Source: an uncultured Bacteroidales bacterium (GTDB lineage Bacteria; Bacteroidota; Bacteroidia; Bacteroidales; Bacteroidaceae). From it: 5,156 bases of DNA. Location: contig CALCHR010000066.1 of the NCBI GenBank assembly GCA_937901185.1, forward strand, positions 1 through 5,156, given 5' to 3'. The notes beneath the pieces are model-generated. The model was not told the DNA's origin and did not search any database. It saw only the letters and a list, made by a program, of their open reading frames with translations. How positions within the stretch are numbered: position 1 is the stretch's first letter; every line of letters begins with the position of its first letter. Below, one piece after another: positions 1 through 5,156 of the stretch. A program made the position numbers and the translations under genes.

Positions 1-503
1 GGTAAGCCGTTGGCTTCTTTGCCGGGTACCAACGCTGTCGCCTGAACGTCAACATACTCCTGCCCGGCAGGAATTTCGGCATATTTATCCGTTGCAAACT
101 TGTTCCCTTTCTCATCAGTAACCTTAGAATAAGCAGGAATGCCTGTCACGCTCGTCCTGGTAGCCGACACGGTAAATCTGAGGGTAGTTATAGCCCCCGA
201 AGCAGGACGCCTTAAAATGCCCTTTAAAGCGGCGATTCCGTCAAGGTATTCACCAAAGCTATATTTAAGAATGTCCATTTTACCCGCACGGTCAATAAAT
301 TTTAACCCCTGATAGAAAAGAAGCGAAAATGCCTTCATCATACAAGTTGCAGGATCTGCAGGCGGAAGAGAGAGATCTTCTCCCGTTTCCTCTTTGTATG
401 CCTTAACATAATCTGAAAACAACTGATTTTTGATATCATCGAGTGTGAGATTATCAATGAAGCTGACATCAGGCACGTTTGCCAGTTCAGGTATTTTGCT
501 CAA
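1..503 (-). CDS. Phage baseplate J-like protein, N-terminal part
   Basis: This is the first ~167 codons of a baseplate J-like protein (family of Mu gp47, P2 gpJ and Bacillus XkdT), which builds the wedge/spoke part of a contractile-tail baseplate. It runs off the left edge. The N-terminus reads LSKIPELANVPDVSFIDN, followed by an acidic helix region (DDIKNQLFSDYVKAYKEETG). After that come the family hallmarks EYLDGIAALKGILRRPASGA and a beta region FTVSATRTSVTGIPAYSKV, then KFATDKYAEIPAGQEY and VPGKEANGL. The start is TTG at 503: an in-frame TGA lies just upstream, a second TTG at 509 sits too close to the ribosome site, and AAGGTGG is 9 nt before 503. Its start overlaps the end of the upstream gp25-like gene by 17 bp, the usual order in tail operons. 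Family assignment is firm; the host lineage is inferred only from style and GC. Confidence 0.9.
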   Translation of the reverse strand, partial: MSKIPELANVPDVSFIDNLTLDDIKNQLFSDYVKAYKEETGEDLSLPPADPATCMMKAFSLLFYQGLKFIDRAGKMDILKYSFGEYLDGIAALKGILRRPASGAITTLRFTVSATRTSVTGIPAYSKVTDEKGNKFATDKYAEIPAGQEYVDVQATALVPGKEANGL

Positions 504-633
504 TATCAATCACCACCTTCGGAACAATGAGACCGGATGCCGCATCACCAGACCACACGACCTGTTTGATATTGGCTCTCGGCTCATATTTTCTTGTTTT
601 CTGAATAAGCTCGGATTCAATCATCGCTTTCGC
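487..633 (-). CDS. GPW/gp25-like phage baseplate wedge protein, C-terminal fragment
   Basis: The minus-strand frame ending with TGA at 487-489 reads AKAMIESELIQKTRKYEPRA, then NIKQVVWSGDAASG and LIVPKVVIDIEQNT. The YEPRA–I–V segment followed by a final beta strand with a V-I-D-I pattern fits the C-terminal half of GPW/gp25-like (T4 gp25, XkdS-type) baseplate proteins. These lie directly upstream of baseplate J genes, as here. Such proteins are usually about 110-150 residues; only about 48 are present. The sequence turns into porZ at about 625-640 and the minus frame meets a stop about 9 codons beyond it, so the N-terminal part is missing. The identification rests on a short fragment plus gene order. 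It is a broken gene, or a gene cut by a false join. Confidence 0.72.
   Translation of the reverse strand, partial: AKAMIESELIQKTRKYEPRANIKQVVWSGDAASGLIVPKVVIDIEQNT
513..519 (-). promoter_or_regulatory. Shine-Dalgarno for baseplate J gene
   Basis: On the minus strand AAGGTGG lies 9 nt before the TTG codon at 503, one mismatch from the AAGGAGG consensus. It sits inside the end of the gp25-like gene, so the two genes are probably translationally coupled. It decides between two possible TTG starts (503 and 509). No comparable site precedes the genes in the right-hand part of the window. Confidence 0.7.
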
Positions 634-640
634 TGCCGGC
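625..640. other. Junction between phage DNA and Bacteroidota porZ
   Basis: To the left, the minus strand is phage-like through the codons for AKAM (622-633). To the right, the plus strand is mature PorZ beginning GIGEWTFYLSYHN (G at 638). Both genes are cut internally: gp25 loses its N-terminal half and porZ loses its start and signal peptide. No inverted-repeat end, integrase, tRNA gene or target duplication is visible. The exact base cannot be fixed because both reading frames stay plausible for a few codons. Confidence 0.8.
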
Positions 641-2911
641 ATCGGCGAATGGACTTTCTATCTATCCTACCACAACATAACCAACAACCTGCCCATAGGC
701 AAGGAAATCTATACGCTGAGCAACGGCAACATCTTTGTCTACAACGTAGAGACGTCCGAGGTGCAACCGCTATCTAAGCTCAACGGCCTCAGCGACAAAA
801 CTGTCAAACTGATGGGCTATTCGACCACGCAGCAGAAGATTTGTCTGGTCTACAACAATGGTAATATCGACCTGATATTGCGCAACGGAGAGGTAATCAA
901 CATCCCGCAGCTCAAAAATGCCAACGACGGCCGTCTCCTTTTTAACGCCCTCACCGTCTGTGGCGACGAGGCCATCCTTGCCACCAATAATGGATTTGTG
1001 TACCTCGACCTGGTGAAGAACGAGATTAAGAAATACTGCGAACTGGGCGTCAACGTAGTCAGTGCAGCCATCTTCGACGGCAAATTCTTTATCGCCACCG
1101 ATAGCGAAGTGCGCTATTGTGACATGAAGCAAAACTTTTCCGACCACACCTTCTGGAAATCTCTCTGCAAAGGCGTAACGAAGCAGTTGCTCCCCTTTGC
1201 CGGCCATCTTTACATTCGCTTCGCCTCTTCTACCGACTGGAACGCCGGCCTATGGGTTGTTTCGCCGATGGAGAGCGACGGCAGTTTTCCCCACAGCAGG
1301 CTCTCGGGCGGCGCCTTCGTTAACGGTTATGCCAACGAGACGCATGCCGTTTTTCTCGACCGCCAAAATATTTATATCGTAGCTGCCGAGGCTCCTCTCA
1401 AGGTGGCCGAAGCGCTGGTCTACAACAACCAGTGGTCTGCCCTCACTCGCGACTCGCGCGGTGTCTTCTGGGCCGCTGCCGGAGATGAGGGCCTTTTGGG
1501 AATGAAGGCTGCCGAGAGGACCTTTACGCCCACTGGCGATGTGCTTGGCGGCTACGGACCGAAGCGCGACCTTTGCTACTTCATACGCTATGAGGGCAAC
1601 CGCTTGCTCATAGCCGGAGGCCGACTTGACTGGTCCGACTTGATTCACTATCCCGGCACCTTGATGGTCTATGAGAACAACGAGTGGACCTCTTTCCAAG
1701 AAACCGGCATACAGGACGTTACCGGAGTGCCCTACCGCGACATCACGTCCGTGGTGCAGCACCCCTCCGACCCCACTCGCCACTTTGCCAGCGCCGGCGG
1801 AACGGGTATCTATGAATTCAAGGACTTCAAGTTTGTCCGCCAGTATAGTTCAGGAAACAGCCCATTGGAATCGGCCGCTCCGGGCAATCCTCGCTATGTC
1901 CGCATCGATGGTCTCAACTTTGACAGTGAGGGCAATCTATGGATGGTCAACAACTCGCAAGCTGACACCATCCTGCGTGTGCTCAAGCCCGACGGCAGCT
2001 GGAAAGGTTTCTACTTTGACGGACTGGTCAATGCGCCCACGGCCGAAAAGACGCTCATCGACAGCCGCGGCTACATCTGGGTGGCATCGCGCCGCACCGT
2101 CAGCAACCACGACGGCGGTCTGCTCTGCTTTGACAATAACGGCACCGTCGATTTGCTCAACGACGACCGAAGCCGCTATCGCTACCACGTGACCAACCAA
2201 GACGGTGCTGCCTACTCGCTGCAAGGTGTCTACGCCCTGGCCGAAGACCACGACGGCCAGATATGGGTGGGCACGCCCATCGGTGTGTTCGTAGTGACCC
2301 ACCCCGAAGAATGGTTCGATCCGGACTTCTACATCACGCAGATCAAAGTGCCGCGCAACGACGGCACCAACTATGCCGACTATCTGCTCAACGGCGAGGT
2401 CATCACAGCCATTGCCGTGGATGGCGCCAACCGCAAATGGATAGGCACAGAGAAGAACGGCATCTACCTTGTAAGCGCCGACGGAGTGGAGATTATCCAC
2501 CACTTCACCACCGACAACTCGCCCCTCATCTCCAACTACATCTATTCCATCGCGCCCAACATGGAGACGGGAGAGATTATGATTGGCACAGAGATTGGCC
2601 TCGTCTCCTATCAAAGCGAAGCCTCTGCGCCGGCAGAAAATCTCAACGAAGACCACCTGAAGGTTTATCCCAACCCCGTGCGTCCCGAATACCACGGCGA
2701 CATCACGCTGACGGGGCTCACGGCCGATGCCGATGTGAAGGTGGTGAGCGCGGGCGGCCAACTCATCTATGCCGGCACCTCTGTGGGTGGCACTTTCGTC
2801 TGGGACGGACGCAACCAGCGCGGTCAGCGTGTGGCCACCGGCGTCTACTATTTTATGATAGCCACCTCCAGCGGCGGTGACGGTGCCGTGGCCCGCGTGG
2901 TTGTAATCTGA
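635..2911 (+). CDS. porZ: PorZ, type IX secretion system sortase partner, 5'-truncated
   Basis: About 758 codons of a PorZ-type protein. In P. gingivalis PorZ is an outer-membrane-surface protein with two beta-propellers and a C-terminal sorting-type domain; it works with the PorU sortase and supplies anionic LPS for attachment to cargo. Visible here: the mature start GIGEWTFYLSYHN (638-676) and propeller-like repeats with G–W turns, such as GLNFDSEGNLWMV (from 1910), LAEDHDGQIWVGT (2237-2275), AIAVDGANRKWIGT (from 2408) and a final GEIMIGTEIGLVSY blade. A T9SS C-terminal domain runs from about 2657 with LKVYPNPVRPEY, a WDGRNQRGQRVATGVYYF segment and a hydrophobic end ARVVVI. Length is close to full-length PorZ (about 776 in P. 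gingivalis) minus a signal peptide. The frame is open back to 605 without an ATG, so GTG at 761 is an internal valine, not the start. The true start and signal peptide were lost at the junction. Confidence 0.9.
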   Translation, partial: AGIGEWTFYLSYHNITNNLPIGKEIYTLSNGNIFVYNVETSEVQPLSKLNGLSDKTVKLMGYSTTQQKICLVYNNGNIDLILRNGEVINIPQLKNANDGRLLFNALTVCGDEAILATNNGFVYLDLVKNEIKKYCELGVNVVSAAIFDGKFFIATDSEVRYCDMKQNFSDHTFWKSLCKGVTKQLLPFAGHLYIRFASSTDWNAGLWVVSPMESDGSFPHSRLSGGAFVNGYANETHAVFLDRQNIYIVAAEAPLKVAEALVYNNQWSALTRDSRGVFWAAAGDEGLLGMKAAERTFTPTGDVLGGYGPKRDLCYFIRYEGNRLLIAGGRLDWSDLIHYPGTLMVYENNEWTSFQETGIQDVTGVPYRDITSVVQHPSDPTRHFASAGGTGIYEFKDFKFVRQYSSGNSPLESAAPGNPRYVRIDGLNFDSEGNLWMVNNSQADTILRVLKPDGSWKGFYFDGLVNAPTAEKTLIDSRGYIWVASRRTVSNHDGGLLCFDNNGTVDLLNDDRSRYRYHVTNQDGAAYSLQGVYALAEDHDGQIWVGTPIGVFVVTHPEEWFDPDFYITQIKVPRNDGTNYADYLLNGEVITAIAVDGANRKWIGTEKNGIYLVSADGVEIIHHFTTDNSPLISNYIYSIAPNMETGEIMIGTEIGLVSYQSEASAPAENLNEDHLKVYPNPVRPEYHGDITLTGLTADADVKVVSAGGQLIYAGTSVGGTFVWDGRNQRGQRVATGVYYFMIATSSGGDGAVARVVVI

Positions 2912-2972
2912 CAAGCGGCGAAAAAAATCTGACAGACTAAGAAGAAAATCTTAGTAGCTTTCTAAGAAAACT

Positions 2973-3006
2973 TAGTAAACTTCTAGGAAAAACTAGAAGT
3001 TTACTA
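2973..3006. terminator. AT-rich 14-bp hairpin, possible porZ terminator
   Basis: TAGTAAACTTCTAG (2973-2986) and CTAGAAGTTTACTA (2993-3006) are perfect inverse complements around a 6-nt loop GAAAAA. A T-run follows (3008-3012). It lies 61 bp after the porZ stop and could end its transcript. The stem is AT-rich, so its strength as an intrinsic terminator is uncertain. It is built from two adjacent 21-bp repeat units in opposite orientation and may instead be a recognition site. Confidence 0.5.
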
Positions 3007-3023
3007 GTTTTTCCTAGTAAACT
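2998..3023. repeat. Second hairpin, overlapping and alternative to the first
   Basis: AGTTTACTAG (2998-3007) pairs perfectly with CTAGTAAACT (3014-3023) across a 6-nt loop TTTTTC. Its left arm shares 2998-3006 with the right arm of the preceding hairpin, so the two folds exclude each other. A smaller stem, TCTTAG (2949-2954) with CTAAGA (2962-2967), precedes them, giving a chain of palindromes across the first repeat cluster. Confidence 0.6.
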
Positions 3024-3072
3024 CCGAAGAAACGGCCCAAAATGACTATTGAAAATCAAGTGGTTACAAAGG

Positions 3073-3138
3073 CCATTTTCTACTCCCTAATCCCTAACCT
3101 CTAACCACCTTATTTTCCCCCTATATCACCCCGTTTTT
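3073..3138. other. Pyrimidine-rich spacer between the two repeat copies
   Basis: This 66-bp stretch is strongly C/T-rich on the plus strand and holds short CCCTAA-type tandem motifs: CTCCCTAATCCCTAACC at 3083-3099, then TCTAACC to 3106. It then runs through CCCCCTATATCACCCCG to a T-run. It shows no match to the 21-bp unit core, although its position keeps the 21-bp phase. No gene or RNA is recognised. Confidence 0.55.
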
Positions 3139-3261
3139 CTTAGTAGTTACTTTCGCGTTCTTAGTAGTTACCGAATTTTTCCTAGTAGTTACCGAAATTC
3201 ACCTAGCTTTTACCTAAGAAATGCCCGAAAACGCCTCTTGATTTTCAGGTGGTTACAAAGG
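3139..3261. repeat. Composite intergenic repeat, copy 2
   Basis: Second copy of the 123-bp module, in direct orientation 189 bp after copy 1. Four 21-bp units start at 3139, 3160, 3181 and 3202: CTTAGTAGTTAC twice, CCTAGTAGTTAC, then the degenerate CCTAGCTTTTAC. A tail follows from GCCC (3223) to CAGGTGGTTACAAAGG (3246-3261). Tail motifs match copy 1 closely (TGGTTACAAAGG is identical at 3061-3072 and 3250-3261), while the units differ in about a third or more of positions. The strong palindromes of copy 1 are absent here. Confidence 0.75.
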
Positions 3262-3265
3262 AGAT

Positions 3266-3328
3266 AAAAAAGCCGCTGCCGAAACCGATGAAACATCTGT
3301 CATCAGCTTCGGCAGCGGTTGTTTTCTT
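3266..3328. terminator. Bidirectional intrinsic terminator between convergent genes
   Basis: CCGCTGCCGAA (3273-3283) pairs perfectly with TTCGGCAGCGG (3308-3318), and an inner stem GATGA/TCATC (3287-3291 / 3300-3304) extends it. An A-run (3266-3271) precedes it and a T-rich run TTGTTTTCTT (3319-3328) follows. It can therefore act for porZ on the plus strand and for the glycosyltransferase on the minus strand. The GC-rich stem, flanking tracts and place between two convergent stop codons make this a confident call. Confidence 0.85.
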
Positions 3329-3400
3329 ATAGCTATGCCTCTCGGCGCTTTCGGGCAGGGGCACATCTTCAGGAAAGGCGCTCCGGCCTGTCTGCAAGGC

Positions 3401-4318
3401 CTATTCTTTTAAGGCAGCCTTTCGTTTTTCGCAGAGCGCCACGAAGGCATCGCTCTTTCCGGTAGCCACTTTTCGGCAGAAAGGTCGGCCGCTCTCCCAG
3501 ACCTTTGGCCAGTCTTCTTCCGTAAGTACGCGTATGTACGGATGGTAGTCTATGTAGTGGAGCGGAGTGAGGTCGGCCAGCGACTTGTACTCCCCTGCGC
3601 GCAGCTCCATCTTCTCTGCAAAAGGAGAATGGGCAGCCAGCGTCTGCCAAATCAGCTCGGAGGGAACAAACATGGTGGAGAAATATTCCATAATCTTAGG
3701 GAAGGCATCCAGTTCTCTGAGCATCCACTGCGCCAGTTCGGGAGTGATGCTCCAATAGTCAGAACCCTTGTGGACATAATAGGTGCTCGTGCCCACCTTC
3801 AAGCTGAGCCGCTTGCGCACACCGAGGCAATAGAGCAACGTGCGCAGCAGCACGCGCCACTTCACCGTGAGCGTCAAGTTCTTAAAAGGAAGACGACACT
3901 GAGGTCGATAGATGCGATAGGGATGAGCTACGGAGGCTCGCTGCGTCGTGAGGTCGATGCCGCAAATGTCTTCGCGATGCTTATCGGCCGCATAGCGCGC
4001 CGCCAACTCTTCGGGGCTACACACGGGATAGTCTTGTCCGCTCAGCATAAAGATTCTGTCGAAGTACAAGCCGCTCTCCACGCAAGCCCTCAAGAGGTCT
4101 CGCTGATAGTACACCTGCGTAATGTCGCCCCAGATCACGGCGTGGCGCTCCATCAGGAAATGGACGTGCGCCAACTTATCGCAAGCCTGCACAAAAGGAG
4201 TCATGTCGACCCGGGCATCAATGTGAACAAAGCAGGAACACCCCGGTCCCAAGGCACGAATGAGACGCGCCAACTGAGGCGCATCGGTATAGGCTGAAAT
4301 CAGATAAGCATATCTCAT
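3401..4318 (-). CDS. Core-2/I-branching (GT14-type) glycosyltransferase
   Basis: A 305-residue protein of the Branch/core-2 family, whose known members transfer GlcNAc or xylose in beta linkage from a nucleotide sugar. In Bacteroidales it would act in the cytoplasm on surface glycan precursors. Seen: N-terminal MRYAYLISAYTD; VHIDAR at 31-36, the usual nucleotide-sugar side motif; W63-G-D; the family signature MLSGQDYPV at 91-99; KGSDYWSIT at 184-192; and VPSELIWQTL at 218-227. Glu221 there matches the catalytic-base glutamate of mammalian C2GnT (PDE motif). No transmembrane anchor is visible, unlike eukaryotic homologues. An ATG 14 codons upstream (4360) adds an unlikely MLYFCCRRNS leader and lies upstream of the -7 box, so the start is 4318. 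There is no clear Shine-Dalgarno, as is normal for Bacteroidota. It is convergent with porZ and divergent from the family 2 enzyme. The sugar and acceptor cannot be told. Confidence 0.9.
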   Translation of the reverse strand: MRYAYLISAYTDAPQLARLIRALGPGCSCFVHIDARVDMTPFVQACDKLAHVHFLMERHAVIWGDITQVYYQRDLLRACVESGLYFDRIFMLSGQDYPVCSPEELAARYAADKHREDICGIDLTTQRASVAHPYRIYRPQCRLPFKNLTLTVKWRVLLRTLLYCLGVRKRLSLKVGTSTYYVHKGSDYWSITPELAQWMLRELDAFPKIMEYFSTMFVPSELIWQTLAAHSPFAEKMELRAGEYKSLADLTPLHYIDYHPYIRVLTEEDWPKVWESGRPFCRKVATGKSDAFVALCEKRKAALKE

Positions 4319-4346
4319 AGAAGTCTGAAGGGAGTTCCGTCTGCAG

Positions 4347-4377
4347 CAAAAGTATAGCATTTTCTTAAGTTGCCAAA
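4347..4377 (-). promoter_or_regulatory. Bacteroides-type promoter for the GT14-type gene
   Basis: On the minus strand a -33 box TTTG (4374-4377) is followed after 19 bp by TACTTTTG (4347-4354), a full match to the TAnnTTTG -7 consensus of Bacteroides. This predicts a transcript start near 4338-4342 and a leader of about 20 nt before the ATG at 4318. The ATG at 4360 would not be transcribed from this promoter. Confidence 0.65.
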
Positions 4378-4495
4378 AAAACCAAGCACCTTATTTTCTT
4401 AAATAATCTAAAGAAGAGCAGGCAGCAGCAAGCGTATTGCGCTGGAGCACATATAGATTTTGCCACCACATGGCCGGTTTCTTAAAAGAAATGTT

Positions 4496-4503
4496 TACCT
4501 TTG
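4496..4503 (+). promoter_or_regulatory. Candidate -7 box for the family 2 glycosyltransferase
   Basis: TACCTTTG matches the Bacteroides TAnnTTTG -7 consensus in full and lies 24-30 bp before the two favoured ATG codons (4527, 4533). No good TTTG is seen 19-21 bp upstream, so the -33 half is weak or missing. If real, it rules out the upstream in-frame ATGs at 4470 and 4491 as starts. Confidence 0.45.
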
Positions 4504-4532
4504 CCAGAGTATCTACAGCAACGAGCATGCCG

Positions 4533-5156
4533 ATGCCAAGCAACTTAAGCGATACAGCCAAAGTCTCCGTCGTGATGTGTACATACAACGGGGCAAGATT
4601 TCTGCGCGAACAGATGGACTCCATTTTGGCGCAGGACTATCCGCTGCACGAAATCATTGTGCAAGACGACGGCTCGACCGACGACACCTTGGAAATTCTG
4701 GCTTCCTATGCGCGCCAAACTCCCTTGATACGCATCTACCGCAACCAGGAACGCTTGGGCTTCAATCGCAACTTTCACACAGCCATGCTGCGCGCCACCG
4801 GCGACTTTATCTCCATCGCCGACCAAGACGATATCTGGTTCCCGGAAAAGACGCGCCGCCTGGTAGAAGAAATAGGCGAGGCCGACATGTGCTTCGGAGA
4901 ATACTATACCGATGCCGAGTATCGCCGACCATTGACCTGCCACGTCCACCCCAACTACCACTTTGCCCACCTGCTTTTCTACGACTGCATACCCGGTCAT
5001 GCCATGCTCGTGCGTACCGACTTTTTGAAAAGCATCAAGCACTGGGAATATGCCATCTACTACGACTGGTGGATTTCCTTTCATGCCCACCTGGGACGTG
5101 GTATCCGCTGCGTACGCGAAGCCCTCAACTGGCACCGCCACTATAACGGCTCGGCC
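4533..5156 (+). CDS. Family 2 (GT-A) glycosyltransferase, N-terminal part
   Basis: The first 208 codons of a GT2 enzyme, which transfers a sugar from a nucleotide donor during surface polysaccharide or LPS side-chain synthesis on the cytoplasmic side. The gene continues past the right edge. Counting from ATG 4533: KVSVVMCTYNGARFL at 10-24 is the first Rossmann-like strand; QDDGSTDDT at 44-52 binds the nucleotide; GFNRNF at 76-81; ADQDDIW at 96-102 carries the metal-binding DxD; and YDWWISFHAHLG near the end fits the acceptor/catalytic region of rhamnosyl- or galactosyltransferase-like members. In-frame ATGs also occur at 4470, 4491 and 4527. 4533 or 4527 is favoured because the domain begins within 10-12 residues and a -7 box lies just upstream. 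It is divergent from the GT14-type gene, about 210 bp apart. Substrate unknown. Confidence 0.92.
   Translation, partial: MPSNLSDTAKVSVVMCTYNGARFLREQMDSILAQDYPLHEIIVQDDGSTDDTLEILASYARQTPLIRIYRNQERLGFNRNFHTAMLRATGDFISIADQDDIWFPEKTRRLVEEIGEADMCFGEYYTDAEYRRPLTCHVHPNYHFAHLLFYDCIPGHAMLVRTDFLKSIKHWEYAIYYDWWISFHAHLGRGIRCVREALNWHRHYNGSA

Larger units (their letters stand above)
2950..3072. repeat. Composite intergenic repeat, copy 1
   Basis: First of two diverged copies of a 123-bp module. It has four consecutive 21-bp units starting at 2950, 2971, 2992 and 3013. Cores are CTTAGTAGCTTTC, CTTAGTAAACTTC, ACTAGAAGTTTAC and CCTAGTAAACTCC. A tail follows from GCCC (3035) to CAAGTGGTTACAAAGG (3057-3072). 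The matching module starts at 3139, exactly 189 bp (9 x 21) later. I do not recognise a named family. It contains no protein-coding frame I can support. Confidence 0.75.

Noticed and set aside
430..777. A 115-codon plus-strand open frame
   Set aside because: It crosses the phage/porZ junction and runs antisense to two recognised phage genes; its translation resembles no protein and is low in expected domain features.
1937..2914. A 325-codon minus-strand open frame
   Set aside because: It is antisense to the well-supported porZ frame and rich in V/A/G/H from reversed GC-rich codons; it is a shadow.
2950..3222. Possible CRISPR array
   Set aside because: The units abut directly with no unique spacers, vary in sequence, and no cas gene is present.
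3288..3332. A 14-codon micro-ORF (MKHLSSASAAVVFL) after an AAGGAG-like site
   Set aside because: It is formed almost wholly by the terminator stem, the purine site is about 25 nt away, and the host seldom uses Shine-Dalgarno sites.
3542..4297. A 251-codon plus-strand open frame
   Set aside because: It is antisense to the GT14-type gene, which carries clear family motifs on the other strand.
4364..4549. 10-bp inverted repeat CTTAAGTTGC / GCAACTTAAG around the divergent promoters
   Set aside because: The arms are 166 bp apart, one lies inside the GT2 coding region, and a 10-bp match in AT-rich DNA can arise by chance; no element ends or target duplication are seen.
4460..5146. A 228-codon plus-strand open frame in another phase
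   Set aside because: The GT2 motifs (QDDGSTDDT, DQDD) lie in the neighbouring frame, which stays open to the window edge; this frame gives an Arg/His/Pro-rich shadow.

Overview
The window joins two unrelated pieces of DNA. Bases 1 to about 630 carry the minus-strand end of a contractile-tail phage baseplate operon. It holds the C-terminal end of a GPW/gp25-like wedge protein followed by the N-terminal part of a baseplate J-like protein. This piece is moderate in GC, starts a gene at TTG and has a clear purine-rich Shine-Dalgarno, which suggests a phage or prophage of a Bacillota-type host. From about base 635 to the end the DNA is Bacteroidota, most likely Bacteroidales (Prevotella/Bacteroides-like). 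It encodes a type IX secretion protein, uses GC-rich codons, lacks obvious Shine-Dalgarno sites and has Bacteroides-type promoter boxes (TAnnTTTG). The join falls inside both a phage gene and the 5' end of porZ, with no att site or element end visible. A chimeric contig is the simplest explanation.

Layout of the Bacteroidota part. A nearly complete porZ (plus strand, about 635-2911) lacks only its start and signal peptide. Next is a roughly 490-bp gene-free stretch (2912-3400). It contains two diverged copies, exactly 189 bp apart, of a composite repeat. Each copy is four 21-bp units with a CTTAGTA-type core plus a tail ending TGGTTACAAAGG. Strong AT-rich hairpins overlay copy 1, a pyrimidine-rich CCCTAA-like spacer lies between the copies, and a GC-rich hairpin that looks like a bidirectional terminator follows. 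Bases 3329-3400 hold only the trailer of the next gene. A core-2/I-branching (GT14-type) glycosyltransferase runs on the minus strand (3401-4318), convergent with porZ. A family 2 glycosyltransferase on the plus strand (from about 4533) runs off the right edge. The two glycosyltransferases are divergent and share a roughly 210-bp control region with a promoter-like element facing each way.

How the genes may work together. In Porphyromonas gingivalis, PorZ is a cell-surface partner of the PorU sortase and hands it anionic LPS, which is attached to secreted cargo. The two neighbouring glycosyltransferases are of kinds that build surface polysaccharide or LPS side chains. A functional link between glycan synthesis and PorZ is possible, but only adjacency supports it.

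The most unusual structure is the phased 21-bp, 189-bp-spaced repeat system between porZ and the GT14 gene. I do not recognise it as a named element.
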